Part shown: positions 35,691 through 44,200 of the stretch, one piece after another
Layout of the letters: each line of letters opens with the position of its first letter
How positions within the stretch are numbered: the first letter of the stretch is position 1
Source of the DNA: Nocardioides sp. JS614
Lineage (GTDB): Bacteria; Actinomycetota; Actinomycetes; Propionibacteriales; Nocardioidaceae
DNA: 64,000 bases
Reading direction: 5' to 3'
NCBI RefSeq assembly: GCF_000015265.1
Contig: NC_008699.1
Span: 1,674,001-1,738,000 of the forward strand
Position numbers and translations under genes: made by a program
The notes under the pieces: generated by a model
What the model was told of the DNA's origin: nothing
Seen by the model: the letters and a program-made list of their open reading frames with translations, nothing else
Databases searched by the model: none

Positions 35691-36389
35691 GTGCGGATCT
35701 TGGTGGTCGAGGACGACAAGCAGCTGGCGGCTGCGCTGCGGCGTGGGCTGGAGTCCGAGGGCCACGCCGTGGATGTCGCTCTGACCGGTACCGACGGTGA
35801 GTGGTATGCCAGCGAGAACACCTACGACGCGATGGTGGTGGACGTGATGCTGCCTGGCCTCACAGGTGACGCCCTGTGTGCCCGGCGTCGGGAGTCAGGT
35901 GACTGGACTCCCATCCTGATGCTCACCGCACGCAGCGGGCCCGAGCAGGAGGCACGTGCGCTTGACGCAGGGGCGGACGACTTCTTGTCCAAGCCGTTCT
36001 CGTTCATGGTCCTGACCGCCCGGCTGCGGGCGCTGCTGCGGCGAGACAGTCGCGAGCGGCCCACCGTGCTGGAGGTCGGAGACCTGCGCCTGGATCCGGC
36101 GCTCCACCGGGTGTGGCGAGGGGACACGTCAATCGACCTGACTCCCAAGCAGTTCTCCCTGCTGGAGTTCATGATGCGCCACGCCGACCACATCCTCTCC
36201 AAGTCGATGATCTTGGAGCACGTCTGGGACTTCTCCTACGACGGACATCCCAACATCGTCGAGGTCTACGTACGCCAGCTGCGGCAGCGCATCGACGAGC
36301 CGTTCCAGCGATCCTCCTTGCAGACTGTCCGCCTGGTCGGCTACCGGGTCGTCGACGACCTGGCGCAGCCGGGAACGGCCGCGAAGTGA
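35691..36389 (+). CDS. OmpR/PhoB-family response regulator (system 2)
   Basis: A 232-residue protein from a GTG. Receiver landmarks are VVEDDKQL, D51 in VVDVMLPG, T in LMLTARS and K in LSKPFSF. The winged-helix part has LTPKQFSLLEFMMRH and NIVEVYVRQLRQRID. It is coupled to the kinase by a 1-nt stop/start overlap. The TTCAGG repeats next to it and before three other units make it the best candidate for their regulator. Confidence 0.95.
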   Translation: MRILVVEDDKQLAAALRRGLESEGHAVDVALTGTDGEWYASENTYDAMVVDVMLPGLTGDALCARRRESGDWTPILMLTARSGPEQEARALDAGADDFLSKPFSFMVLTARLRALLRRDSRERPTVLEVGDLRLDPALHRVWRGDTSIDLTPKQFSLLEFMMRHADHILSKSMILEHVWDFSYDGHPNIVEVYVRQLRQRIDEPFQRSSLQTVRLVGYRVVDDLAQPGTAAK

Positions 36390-37744
36390 TGGGCAGGCTG
36401 AGCTTGCGAGCTCGAGCCACACTGCTCGGCACCGTGGTGTTCGCCGTGCTCCTTGCTGTCGGCTCTGTGTTGTTGGTCTCGACGCTGGAGAGCCGGTTGA
36501 CCGCCACATCCGACCAATTGTCCCAATCGCGGGTCGATGACCTGCTGACCCTGGCCCGCCGTGGGGCACTGCCGACGAGCCTGCGGAATGTCGACGACAA
36601 CGGTGTGGCTCAGGTCGTCAGGACTGACGGGACCGTGGTGGCCGCGTCACCCAATGTGGCAGGCCAGCCCGCGGTGGCGGCGCTGCATCCCGGTGAACGC
36701 GCCGAGACCAGTACCTTCCGGGCGCCCGACGACACGGAGACTGAGACGTACCGGTTCTGGTACGCCTCCGGCCCAACTCCGGATGGAACGGTCACCGTCT
36801 ATGTCGGCGACAGTCTCGAGACGGTCTCGGAGGCGTCCCGGGCTCTGCGCTGGGCGCTGGGAGTCGGCGTGCCCATGGTCGTGGTCCTGCTCGGGATAGC
36901 GATCTGGCTGCTCCTGGGCCGGGTGATCGGGCGCCTGGACCAGATCCGGGCCGAGGTCGACCGGATCTCGGAGGAGAACCTGGACGCCCGCGTGGCCGGC
37001 GACGGCGTCGACGACGAGGTCGGTCGCCTTGCCGCGACGATGAACGCGATGCTCGAGCGTCTCGACGCGGCCGCGCGGCGGCAGCGCGACTTCGTGGCCG
37101 ATGTGTCCCACGATCTCCAGAGCCCGCTGGCCGCGCAGCGAGTCGCACTCGAGGTGGCCCTCACGACACCGGACACTGTCGATGCCGTTCGTCTGCGCGA
37201 CGATGTGCTGGGCGCGACCGCCGACATGGAGCGCCTCGTAGCTGACCTGCTCGTCATCGCCTCGGTGGACGCCAGAACTGACCCCGCAGCCGAGTTGATG
37301 GACCTGGACAGCGTGGTCCTCGAGGAGGCCGCACGCGCTCGGGTCAGTGCGGCCGTCGAGGTGGACACGTCTGCCGTCTCGGCGGCGCCGACGTACGCCG
37401 ATCCGGGCGATGTCCGCCGCGTCGTCCGCAACCTGGTGGAAAACGCTCTCGCCCACGCTGACAGCCGGGTCGGGCTGTCCGTCGACCTGGCCGAAGTCGG
37501 CCCCGGCCCGTGGGCAGAGCTCCTGGTCATGGATGACGGGCCCGGCGTGCCGGCGGAGCACCGGGACCGGATCTTCGACCGCTTCTACCGGGCCGACACC
37601 GCTCGGCCTCGTCACGGCAGCGGATTGGGTCTGTCGATCGCCCGCGAGCTCGCCGAGCGAAACGGCGGAACCCTCGACCTGGTCGTCACGGAGCCGGGCG
37701 CAACATTTCGGTTGAGGCTCCCGGGGTCTCGGGAGGCCGCGTAG
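36389..37744 (+). CDS. Membrane sensor histidine kinase (system 2)
   Basis: A 451-residue kinase with membrane segments near residues 10-32 and 155-178, a periplasmic-type sensor between them, and HAMP. The H box is SHDLQSPLA (H241), a variant of the usual SHELRSP. The N box NLVENALAHA and the G boxes DDGPGV and GSGLGLSI are intact. Ends before a strong convergent hairpin. Confidence 0.95.
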   Translation: MGRLSLRARATLLGTVVFAVLLAVGSVLLVSTLESRLTATSDQLSQSRVDDLLTLARRGALPTSLRNVDDNGVAQVVRTDGTVVAASPNVAGQPAVAALHPGERAETSTFRAPDDTETETYRFWYASGPTPDGTVTVYVGDSLETVSEASRALRWALGVGVPMVVVLLGIAIWLLLGRVIGRLDQIRAEVDRISEENLDARVAGDGVDDEVGRLAATMNAMLERLDAAARRQRDFVADVSHDLQSPLAAQRVALEVALTTPDTVDAVRLRDDVLGATADMERLVADLLVIASVDARTDPAAELMDLDSVVLEEAARARVSAAVEVDTSAVSAAPTYADPGDVRRVVRNLVENALAHADSRVGLSVDLAEVGPGPWAELLVMDDGPGVPAEHRDRIFDRFYRADTARPRHGSGLGLSIARELAERNGGTLDLVVTEPGATFRLRLPGSREAA

Positions 37745-37787
37745 GCGCGAGACCACGTCCTCGACCGTCTGGTCGGCGGCGCCGAAG

Positions 37788-37824
37788 CGAGTGGCCCCGC
37801 CGCTGGTCGCGGCGGGGCCACTCG
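37788..37824. terminator. Convergent hairpin between kinase 2 and acidic repeat gene
   Basis: A 16-bp perfect stem CGAGTGGCCCCGCCGC with a 5-nt loop; serves both converging genes. Confidence 0.85.
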
Positions 37825-37871
37825 GGTTGCCGACGTCGCTCGACCATGGCGATCTACGGGGGATCGATCAC

Positions 37872-38303
37872 TCAGTTCGTCTCGCCGGACTCGTCGGCGT
37901 CCTGGTGCCCGGGCTCGTTTGGGTTGGCGTCGGGGCCCTGGTCCGGCCCGTCGTTGGCCTCCTCGGCGCCCTCGGCGCCCTCGGCGCCCTCGGCGCCCTC
38001 GGGGCCCTCGGCCTCGCCGGACTCGTCGGCGTCCTGGTGGCCGGGCTCGTTGGGGTTGGCGTCGGGGCCCTGGTCCGGCCCGTCGTTGGCCTCCTCGGCG
38101 CCCTCAGTGCCCTCGGCCTCGGTCGCGTCATTGACATCGCCGTCACCGTCGGACTGGTCGGACGGCTGAACCTGGTCGGGGGCCGGCCCGGTGTTGCTGG
38201 AGTCGGCGTTCGCCGTGGCGAGCCCGCCGATGCCCAGGCCACCGACGACCGCGGCGGCCGCGAGGACGGCGGCGTTGCGCCGGAACGGGTTCGTGGTCTT
38301 CAC
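37872..38303 (-). CDS. Secreted acidic repeat protein
   Basis: A 143-residue protein with a signal peptide (KTTNPFRRNAAVLAAAAV and ATANA cleavage region). The mature part is strongly acidic. It contains two near-identical 30-residue blocks starting GAEEANDGPDQGPDANPNEP (about residues 66-96 and 112-142), separated by EGPEGAEGAEGAEGA. No fold is recognised. It may bind cations or cationic peptides, inferred only from composition. It is divergent from two-component system 3, where a 14-bp inverted repeat fills the gap. Confidence 0.75.
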   Translation of the reverse strand: MKTTNPFRRNAAVLAAAAVVGGLGIGGLATANADSSNTGPAPDQVQPSDQSDGDGDVNDATEAEGTEGAEEANDGPDQGPDANPNEPGHQDADESGEAEGPEGAEGAEGAEGAEEANDGPDQGPDANPNEPGHQDADESGETN

Positions 38304-38373
38304 GGTGGGTTTCCTCCTGGTGTCTAGGTCGGCTGGTCGCGACCTCGTGACATCAGCGTGCGGGAGGGGTGCT

Positions 38374-38418
38374 GTGAGGACGCTGAGACCTCCTGAGAGC
38401 CGTCCTCAGCGTCCTCAC
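38374..38418. promoter_or_regulatory. 14-bp inverted repeat in the acidic protein / system 3 gap
   Basis: GTGAGGACGCTGAG and its exact complement CTCAGCGTCCTCAC with a 17-nt spacer. Each arm itself holds two TGAG cores 9 bp apart, and a further CTGAG lies in the spacer. The layout fits two opposed operators serving the divergent genes. Confidence 0.55.
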
Positions 38419-38464
38419 AACCCTGATCGCTCAGACTGGGACCACGGGATCTGGAGGTACGCGC

Positions 38465-39142
38465 GTGCGGGTGTTGATGGTAGAAGACGAGGTGCGACTG
38501 GCCGAGACGGTCAGCCGCGGCCTGCGGGCCGAGGGCTTCGTCGTCGACACGATCCATGACGGGGCCGAGGGCCTGGCCGAGGCGCAGCTCCGTGACTACG
38601 ACGTGATCGTGCTGGACATCATGCTGCCCTCGATGAACGGCTACGACGTGTGCCGTGAGCTGCGCAAGGCCGGGGTGTGGGTGCCGATCCTGATGTTGAC
38701 GGCCAAGGATGGGGAGTACGACGAGGCGGATGCCCTCGACCTGGGTGCCGACGACTACCTGACCAAACCGTTCTCCTTCGTCGTCCTGGTCGCTCGGTTG
38801 CGAGCACTTGTCCGCCGAGGTGCCCCGAAGCGTCCATCGGTCCTGACTGTGGGTGACCTGACACTCGACCCCGCGACGCGGATGGTCGGCCGGGGTGGGA
38901 CCGAGATCGCCTTGACGCCCCGGGAGTTCGCGCTGTTGCACTTCTTGATGCGCCACCCAGGTGAGGTGCTGTCCAAGACCGCGATCGTGCAGAGTGTGTG
39001 GGACTTGAACTACGACGGGGACGAGAACGTCGTCGAAGTCTATGTCGGCTACCTGCGTCGCAAGATCGACCAGCCCTTCGGCACCACCACGATCCAGACC
39101 ATGCGCGGGGCCGGCTACCGGCTGCTGGGTGACGGCGTATGA
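38465..39142 (+). CDS. OmpR/PhoB-family response regulator (system 3)
   Basis: A 225-residue protein from a GTG with GGAGG upstream. D51 in VLDIMLPS, T in LMLTAKD and K in LTKPFSF mark the receiver. The winged helix has LTPREFALLHFLMRH and NVVEVYVGYLRRKID. Overlaps the kinase start by 4 nt. Confidence 0.95.
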   Translation: MRVLMVEDEVRLAETVSRGLRAEGFVVDTIHDGAEGLAEAQLRDYDVIVLDIMLPSMNGYDVCRELRKAGVWVPILMLTAKDGEYDEADALDLGADDYLTKPFSFVVLVARLRALVRRGAPKRPSVLTVGDLTLDPATRMVGRGGTEIALTPREFALLHFLMRHPGEVLSKTAIVQSVWDLNYDGDENVVEVYVGYLRRKIDQPFGTTTIQTMRGAGYRLLGDGV

Positions 39143-40506
39143 GACGACCGAGGCCCCGCGCGCGCAGCGTGCGGGTGCGCGCCACCGCCGCGGCCACGCT
39201 GGTTGTGGCGATCTTCCTCGCCGCAGGGGCGATCGGCTTCGCTCTGCTGCAGCGGCACCAGCTGCAGACCACCGTCGTCGACGCCGCTCGCCAGCAGGCC
39301 GAGGACCTCTCACGCCAGGTAGCCACAACGACACCGTCCGGCGCGTTGAGCACGGGTGAAGGCGACCAGTCCCTGGTCCAGGTCATCGACGCCCGGGGGA
39401 GGGTCATCGCGTCCAGCCCGTCCGTCGACGGGGAGCAACCCATCCTGGTGATCCAGCCCGACCTAGGGACGACCCAGACCCGCATCACCAATTCCCTGCC
39501 CATCGGTGAAGGGAACGACTTCGTCGTGGTCGCTCGGGGCGCATCGACCCCCGACGGACCAGTCACGATCCTGGTCGCCCAGAGCTTGGAGCTGGTCAGC
39601 GAGTCGACTGCCATCATCGTGGGACTGCTCATGGTGGGCTATCCGCTGGTCCTGGTGGCGGTGGGGGGCACCTCGTACTGGCTCGTCGGTCGAGCTCTTG
39701 CGCCGGTCGAGCGGATCCGCAGCCGCGTGGCCACCATCCACGGCACCTCGAAGGCCACCGACCGCGTGCCCGTCCCCGACACGCACGACGAGATCAGCCG
39801 CCTCGCCGAGACCATGAACGCGATGCTCAGCAGGTTGGAGGCCGCCAGCGCCAGCCAGCGGCAGTTCGTGGCCGACGCCTCGCACGAGCTGCGGAGCCCG
39901 CTGGCCACCATTCGGGCTGTCCACGAGATCGCGGTGCTGCACCCGGACGCCCAGGACTGGGACCAGGCGAACCGCGAGGTCCTGGGGGAGCTGGACCGCG
40001 TCGACCGGCTCGTGGCCGACCTTGTGCTGCTCGCCCGAGCAGACGAACGCGGAATCCCGGTCACCCTCGAGGAGGTCGATCTCGACGACCTCCTCCACCA
40101 GGAAGCCGATCGCCTGCGACGACTGCATAGTCTGGACATCGTCCTCCACGCGCCGCCGGTGCGAGCGGTCACCGACCGCCACCAGCTCGCTCGTGCGCTG
40201 CGCAACCTCACCGACAACGCGGCTCGCCACTGCAAGTCCCGAGTCGAGCTGCGTCTCAGCGAAGCCAACGGATCCGCCACGATCGAGGTGACCGACGACG
40301 GCCCCGGGATCCCCCCGACCGACCGGATCCGCGTCTTCGACCGGTTCGTACGTTTGGACCAGAGTCGCGCTCGGTCCCAGGGAGGCACGGGCCTCGGGCT
40401 ATCCATCGCCCGTGAGATCTCCGTCTCCCTCGGGGGGGCCCTTGACCTGGTCGACAGCGAGGTCGGTGCCCGATTTTCACTGAAGATCCCACTGGCACCA
40501 GAGTGA
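39139..40506 (+). CDS. Membrane sensor histidine kinase (system 3)
   Basis: A 455-residue kinase. Membrane segments lie near residues 17-38 and 160-182, with an extracytoplasmic sensor of about 120 residues, then HAMP. H box SHELRSPLA (H249), N box NLTDNAARHC, and the G boxes DDGPGI and GTGLGLSI are complete. Similar in layout to kinase 1, suggesting a duplicated lineage within the island. Confidence 0.95.
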   Translation: MRRPRPRARSVRVRATAAATLVVAIFLAAGAIGFALLQRHQLQTTVVDAARQQAEDLSRQVATTTPSGALSTGEGDQSLVQVIDARGRVIASSPSVDGEQPILVIQPDLGTTQTRITNSLPIGEGNDFVVVARGASTPDGPVTILVAQSLELVSESTAIIVGLLMVGYPLVLVAVGGTSYWLVGRALAPVERIRSRVATIHGTSKATDRVPVPDTHDEISRLAETMNAMLSRLEAASASQRQFVADASHELRSPLATIRAVHEIAVLHPDAQDWDQANREVLGELDRVDRLVADLVLLARADERGIPVTLEEVDLDDLLHQEADRLRRLHSLDIVLHAPPVRAVTDRHQLARALRNLTDNAARHCKSRVELRLSEANGSATIEVTDDGPGIPPTDRIRVFDRFVRLDQSRARSQGGTGLGLSIAREISVSLGGALDLVDSEVGARFSLKIPLAPE

Positions 40507-40521
40507 GGTCGTCCGACACGC

Positions 40522-40539
40522 GGGGGGGGGGGGGGGGGG
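40522..40539 (+). repeat. Run of 18 G bases
   Basis: An 18-base G tract flanked by ACGCG and ACCGCGT, so CACGCGG and CCGCGTG could pair around it. It lies 16 bp after the kinase 3 stop in the convergent gap before the integrase. The rest of this 237-bp gap (40507-40743) has no gene. Confidence 0.9.
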
Positions 40540-40743
40540 ACCGCGTGCGAGGGGACCTCAGGCCCTCCCAACTCAGCTGACTTGACCGGACGTCCAGCGT
40601 GCGCATCCCACGTGAATGAGCGCCAAGGGGCGCGCGGATATCCATCCGCGACTCCTCTTGCGCGTCAGTCCGCGGACGAAGCTCGTGAGGCCGGTCGCCC
40701 AATCCGCGTTCATCCAGACGGTCGCGGGCCGGTGGGAATCGGG

Positions 40744-41850
40744 TCAGGAATTGCGGATGCGGTTGAGGGCGTCGAGGTTCTTGGCGTCGGCGTCGGGAAG
40801 GGCATGCAGGTATTTCTGGGTGGTGGTGATCTGGGCGTGGCCCATCCGGTCCATGACGGACTTGAGGTCGGAGCCGCCTGCGAGGAGCCAGGATGCGTGT
40901 GCGTGGCGGAGGTCGTGGACGCGGACGTCGAAGTCGACTCCGGACGCTCGTATGGCGGGCAGCCAGACGCGGGTGCGGAACGTGTTGCGTGAGATCGGGG
41001 TTCCCTCGCGGGTCGCGAACAGCAGATCATCTAGCCGGAGCCGCCGGGTGGTGATCCAGTCGGCGAGCTGATCCACGAGGTCTGCCGGGAGGCCCATGGT
41101 GCGGGCCTCGTTGTCCTTGGGGTAGGGCTTAGTGAGCATCCGGTGGCCGGTGGGGGAGTTCTTGATCGAAACCTCCACGACTGTCTCTTCGACCGTCAGT
41201 TGGCGCTTGATGAGGTCGAGGTGACGGGGCTTGAGCGCGATGAGCTCACCCCACCGGAGGCCGGTGTTGATGGCGGTCTCGACCATCAGCCGATGCTGTT
41301 CGGGGAGGGCGGTCAGGATGGCGACGTACTCCTCGGGCGTGAGCGTGCGGGCCTTCTTCTTGACCACCTTCGGGAGCTCAGTGTGGACGCAGGGGTTGAA
41401 GGTGACCACCCGGTCGCGCAGGGCTCGTTCGAACACCGAGTGCAGCATCGTGTGGTACTTCCGCACACTGGCGGGCGAGAGGCCGTGCTCGGTGGCGGTG
41501 GTGACCCAGCGCTGGATCTCCGAGGGCAGGATCTTGCCCATCGGCCGGCGTCCGAAGGTGGGGATGAAGTGCCTGTCGAGGTAGGAGCGGTAGGCGGCCA
41601 AGGTGGAGGTCTCGACGTGCTTGGACGGCAGCCACACGGTCTCGACGTACTCGGCGAAGGTGACCTGACCGCGGGAGTGGTCGTGCCACGCGCCCTCCCT
41701 GACCTTGGCCTCCTCCCGGTGGGCGGCGCGTTCGGCGGCACGCCGGGAGGAGAAGGTGCCAGCGGAGCGTTGCCGTCCCTCCGGGTCGCGGTAGCAGGCA
41801 ACGAACCGTGTGTCGCCGTCGTCGGTGACCCGGGTCTTGATCCACGCCAT
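40744..41850 (-). CDS. Tyrosine integrase of element 2 (intact)
   Basis: A 368-residue phage-type integrase from ATG 41850, GGGGAGG upstream. It has an N-terminal arm-binding part, a SAM-like core-binding domain (about residues 65-160) and a catalytic domain with R199, H312-x-x-R315, H338 and nucleophile Y347 in QKYLHALP. It closely parallels the broken integrase at 16904-19385 throughout. It sits about 180 bp from the identical tRNA-derived repeat, so it probably recognises the same site and might act on element 1 too. Confidence 0.95.
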   Translation of the reverse strand: MAWIKTRVTDDGDTRFVACYRDPEGRQRSAGTFSSRRAAERAAHREEAKVREGAWHDHSRGQVTFAEYVETVWLPSKHVETSTLAAYRSYLDRHFIPTFGRRPMGKILPSEIQRWVTTATEHGLSPASVRKYHTMLHSVFERALRDRVVTFNPCVHTELPKVVKKKARTLTPEEYVAILTALPEQHRLMVETAINTGLRWGELIALKPRHLDLIKRQLTVEETVVEVSIKNSPTGHRMLTKPYPKDNEARTMGLPADLVDQLADWITTRRLRLDDLLFATREGTPISRNTFRTRVWLPAIRASGVDFDVRVHDLRHAHASWLLAGGSDLKSVMDRMGHAQITTTQKYLHALPDADAKNLDALNRIRNS

Positions 41851-42031
41851 GGCGCCTCCCCAAGAGGTCTGAGAATTGATGTCCGCACAGTGTCCGCAAA
41901 CGTTGCCCCGAAGGCCGGCGAAGGCGAGCGAAGAGTCGCGGAAACAGATTTTGCGTCTGACCTGGGACTTTACCCTTACATACCGCTCCAGTCGAGCGGG
42001 GTGTGAGGCATTGTGTGAGCCAGATACGGCA

Positions 42032-42077
42032 CTCATAACCCAGAGGTCGCAGGTTCAAATCCTGCCCCCGCTACAAA
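42032..42077 (+). repeat. Attachment site: 3' half of tRNA-Met-like gene (copy 2)
   Basis: Identical over 46 bases to 19553-19598. Again no matching 5' half precedes it. It marks the right edge of element 2 and of the tandem array. Confidence 0.9.
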
Positions 42078-42240
42078 TGTGATGTCTCAGGACATCGGAA
42101 ATCCGGTGAACCGACAGGTTCGCCGGGTTTCGTCATTTTCGGGTGGGTCCTTGGGGGTGCTCCGGTGGGCTGGTAGTCCCGACTGGGGTCGAGGGTCAGC
42201 TCGCGGAGGAGTTCGCCGGTGGCTCCGGCCGAGTGGGCAG
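42078..42240 (-). pseudogene. Possible transposase C-terminal remnant
   Basis: On the minus strand the peptide GELLRELTLDPSRDYQPTG resembles the C-terminal tail of integrase-core transposases of IS481/IS3-like type. No catalytic part is present. It lies directly outside the right attachment repeat. The rest of 42240-42340 is without a gene. Confidence 0.4.
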
Positions 42241-42340
42241 AGTTCACCGCCTCGGCTGCGGCCACGCCCAACCCAAGAAGAGCGCCCTGCCGATCTTCCG
42301 CCGGATGCTCAGCAGCCACGCACGCGCACTCCAGGCGTCG

Positions 42341-42676
42341 TCACTTCTCCGCGTCGGACATGGCGGAGATCGCCAGCGTCGAGTGCGCGTAGGCGCCGCC
42401 CGCGCGCATCTCGGCGGCCACCCAGATGGCCTCCATGACCTCCTCGGGCCGGGCGCCCTTGCGCACCGCGAGCTTGGTGTGGCCCTCGATGCAGTAGGGG
42501 CACTGCGTGGTGTGCGCGACCGCCACGGCGATCAACTGCTTGGTTTTCTCGTCGATGGCCCCCTCGGCGAAGACCGCCTTGCTGAAGCTCGTGAACGCGT
42601 CGTGGATCCCGGGCGCGAGATCCTTGCGGCGCCGGTGCTCCTCGGGCGTGGTCCGGTGGTAGAGCGCTTCGGTCAC
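42341..42676 (-). CDS. AhpD-like / carboxymuconolactone decarboxylase-family protein
   Basis: A 111-residue protein from a GTG with AGGAGG upstream. The CxxC redox motif in QCPYCIEGHTK and the downstream H are the AhpD signature. KQLIAVAVAHTT and GGAYAHSTLAI flank it. Probably a cytoplasmic peroxidase-linked or disulfide-reductase protein. About 200 bp without a gene separate it from the CDF transporter. Confidence 0.9.
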   Translation of the reverse strand: MTEALYHRTTPEEHRRRKDLAPGIHDAFTSFSKAVFAEGAIDEKTKQLIAVAVAHTTQCPYCIEGHTKLAVRKGARPEEVMEAIWVAAEMRAGGAYAHSTLAISAMSDAEK

Positions 42677-42873
42677 TGCTTGCCTCCTGGGTCCTTGTTC
42701 GGTTGTTGCTTCAGTCCTATCTCGCCGCCGCGGCGCGGGCTCGTGCAGGCCCGAGTCCGTGGGGCGGTCCCGTAGTCGAACAGGGACAATTGCTCGCCAG
42801 GCGCGGTGCCCACGCGTGCGGGCGGACCAGGTCAGCGAGTTCTTCCTGGTCGACTGCGGCGCCCGTGGTTCGA

Positions 42874-43815
42874 TCAGGTGGAGACCATGGGCTTCGGCGG
42901 CCGGGACGGTTCCAGCTCGACGACGCAGTGTGCGGCCTCCGCGATCCCGTCGTGGACGCGTCGCCGGACCTCTGCGACGATCCGCTCGCCCGCGGCGACG
43001 GTGGTGTCGGCGGCGACGGCGAGCCGGATCCCGGCATGGAGCTGCTCGGGGCCGACGTACTCGGCCTGGACGTCGATGACGTCGAGGATTCCCGGCACCG
43101 AACCGGCCGTCGCTTGCAGCCGGTCGAGGTACTCCGGATCGGGGGAGCGGCCGAGGAGCAGCGAGTAGTTGATGCGGAAGATCTTCACCGCCTCGTAGGC
43201 GATCACGGTGGCGACCACGATCGCCGCGATCGGGTCCGCGAGCGGCACCCCGACCGCCAGCAGCACGGTGCCGACGAGCGCGGCGGCCAGGCCGAGCTGA
43301 TCGTTGATCAGCTCCTGGGTCTGCGCTCGGGCCGCGGCACCCCGCTCGTGGCGGCGCAGCAACCCGATCAGGGGTACGGCGGCGGCCAGGGCCGAGACCA
43401 GCAGGACGGCGATGGCCAGCCACAGGTTGGAGTACTCGGCCTCGTCGGCGCTGAAAAGGGCCGGCACCGCCTCGATGTAGAGCTGGTAGCTGGTGAAGGA
43501 GATGAACAGCGTGGCCGCCACCAGTGCCGCGACGTTCTCCGCACGCCCGTGCCCGAACCGGTGCTCGCGATCCGGCACGCGGCCGGCCACGTACACCGCC
43601 ACCAGCAAGAAGCCGGACACGAACAGGTCCGAGAGCGTGTGCATGGCCTCGGCGAACAACGCCATCACGCCGGTGACCAGGTATGCGGCCAGCTTCATCG
43701 CCAAGATGCCCAGGTACACGCCGACCGAGATCTTCAGGGCCCGGAGGTCCCCTGCCCTCCGGGCCACGGCGGAGGTCGTGGCCACCGGTGGCCCGGTGAC
43801 CGCGATGGCGGTCAT
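42874..43815 (-). CDS. Cation diffusion facilitator (CDF) transporter
   Basis: A 313-residue protein with six membrane segments. The TM2 metal site is normal (HTLSD in AEAMHTLSDLF). The TM5 site reads ELIND where most family members have HxxxD, so metal preference may differ from the Zn norm. The C-terminal cytoplasmic domain (about 210-310) has the CDF dimer fold pattern. Its start overlaps the ABM gene stop by 4 nt. Confidence 0.9.
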   Translation of the reverse strand: MTAIAVTGPPVATTSAVARRAGDLRALKISVGVYLGILAMKLAAYLVTGVMALFAEAMHTLSDLFVSGFLLVAVYVAGRVPDREHRFGHGRAENVAALVAATLFISFTSYQLYIEAVPALFSADEAEYSNLWLAIAVLLVSALAAAVPLIGLLRRHERGAAARAQTQELINDQLGLAAALVGTVLLAVGVPLADPIAAIVVATVIAYEAVKIFRINYSLLLGRSPDPEYLDRLQATAGSVPGILDVIDVQAEYVGPEQLHAGIRLAVAADTTVAAGERIVAEVRRRVHDGIAEAAHCVVELEPSRPPKPMVST

Positions 43816-44135
43816 GACCGGTCTTCCAACGAGCAGGACTCCGGGAGCACCTCGTCGACGACCTCGAAGAACGCCGGCTCCGGCCGGCCCTGCAGCAGCG
43901 GCTCGACCTCGTCCCACATCTGCTGACGTTCCGGCGAGGTGTGCATCGCCATGAACGTCAGCTCGCTGGCGTGCTCGACGACGGCCGCGTAGGAGCCGTC
44001 CGCCGAACGCAGCAGCCGCCGCAAGACGAACCCCGGGAAGTCCCGGTACACCTTGTTGGAGCGCTCGAACCACTCGACGAATGCCGCCTCACGACCCTCG
44101 ACCAGGGCGGGGAAGCGGACCAGGTTCACAAACAT
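43812..44135 (-). CDS. ABM-domain (antibiotic biosynthesis monooxygenase-like) protein
   Basis: A 107-residue ferredoxin-like-fold protein: MFVNLVRFPALVEGREAAF, then FVEWFERSNKVYRDFPGF. Such dimeric ABM proteins include heme oxygenases and quinone monooxygenases, but no heme ligand is obvious here. First gene of a pair with the CDF transporter, divergent from the Crp/Fnr regulator across a gap with an Fnr-like palindrome. Confidence 0.8.
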   Translation of the reverse strand: MFVNLVRFPALVEGREAAFVEWFERSNKVYRDFPGFVLRRLLRSADGSYAAVVEHASELTFMAMHTSPERQQMWDEVEPLLQGRPEPAFFEVVDEVLPESCSLEDRS

Positions 44136-44200
44136 CCTGCTGTCCTTCCTGTGCTGTTCCGATGCTTCGTGACGAGGCTAGGAAGCCCGGAGCGCGACGA

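Larger units (their letters stand above)
19599..42077. mobile_element. Second integrated element (element 2), no visible transfer genes
   Basis: It is bounded by the two identical 46-bp tRNA-derived repeats and carries its own integrase (40744-41850) next to the right repeat, in the same arrangement as element 1. The cargo is envelope, glycosyl-transfer and regulatory genes; no relaxase or secretion genes are seen. It therefore looks like an integrative element that could be mobilised in cis with its neighbour, or a genomic island inserted by the same integrase class. Confidence 0.75.

Noticed and set aside
37930..38100. Repeat array candidate
   Set aside because: The repeats are in-frame codons of the acidic secreted protein, not a non-coding array.
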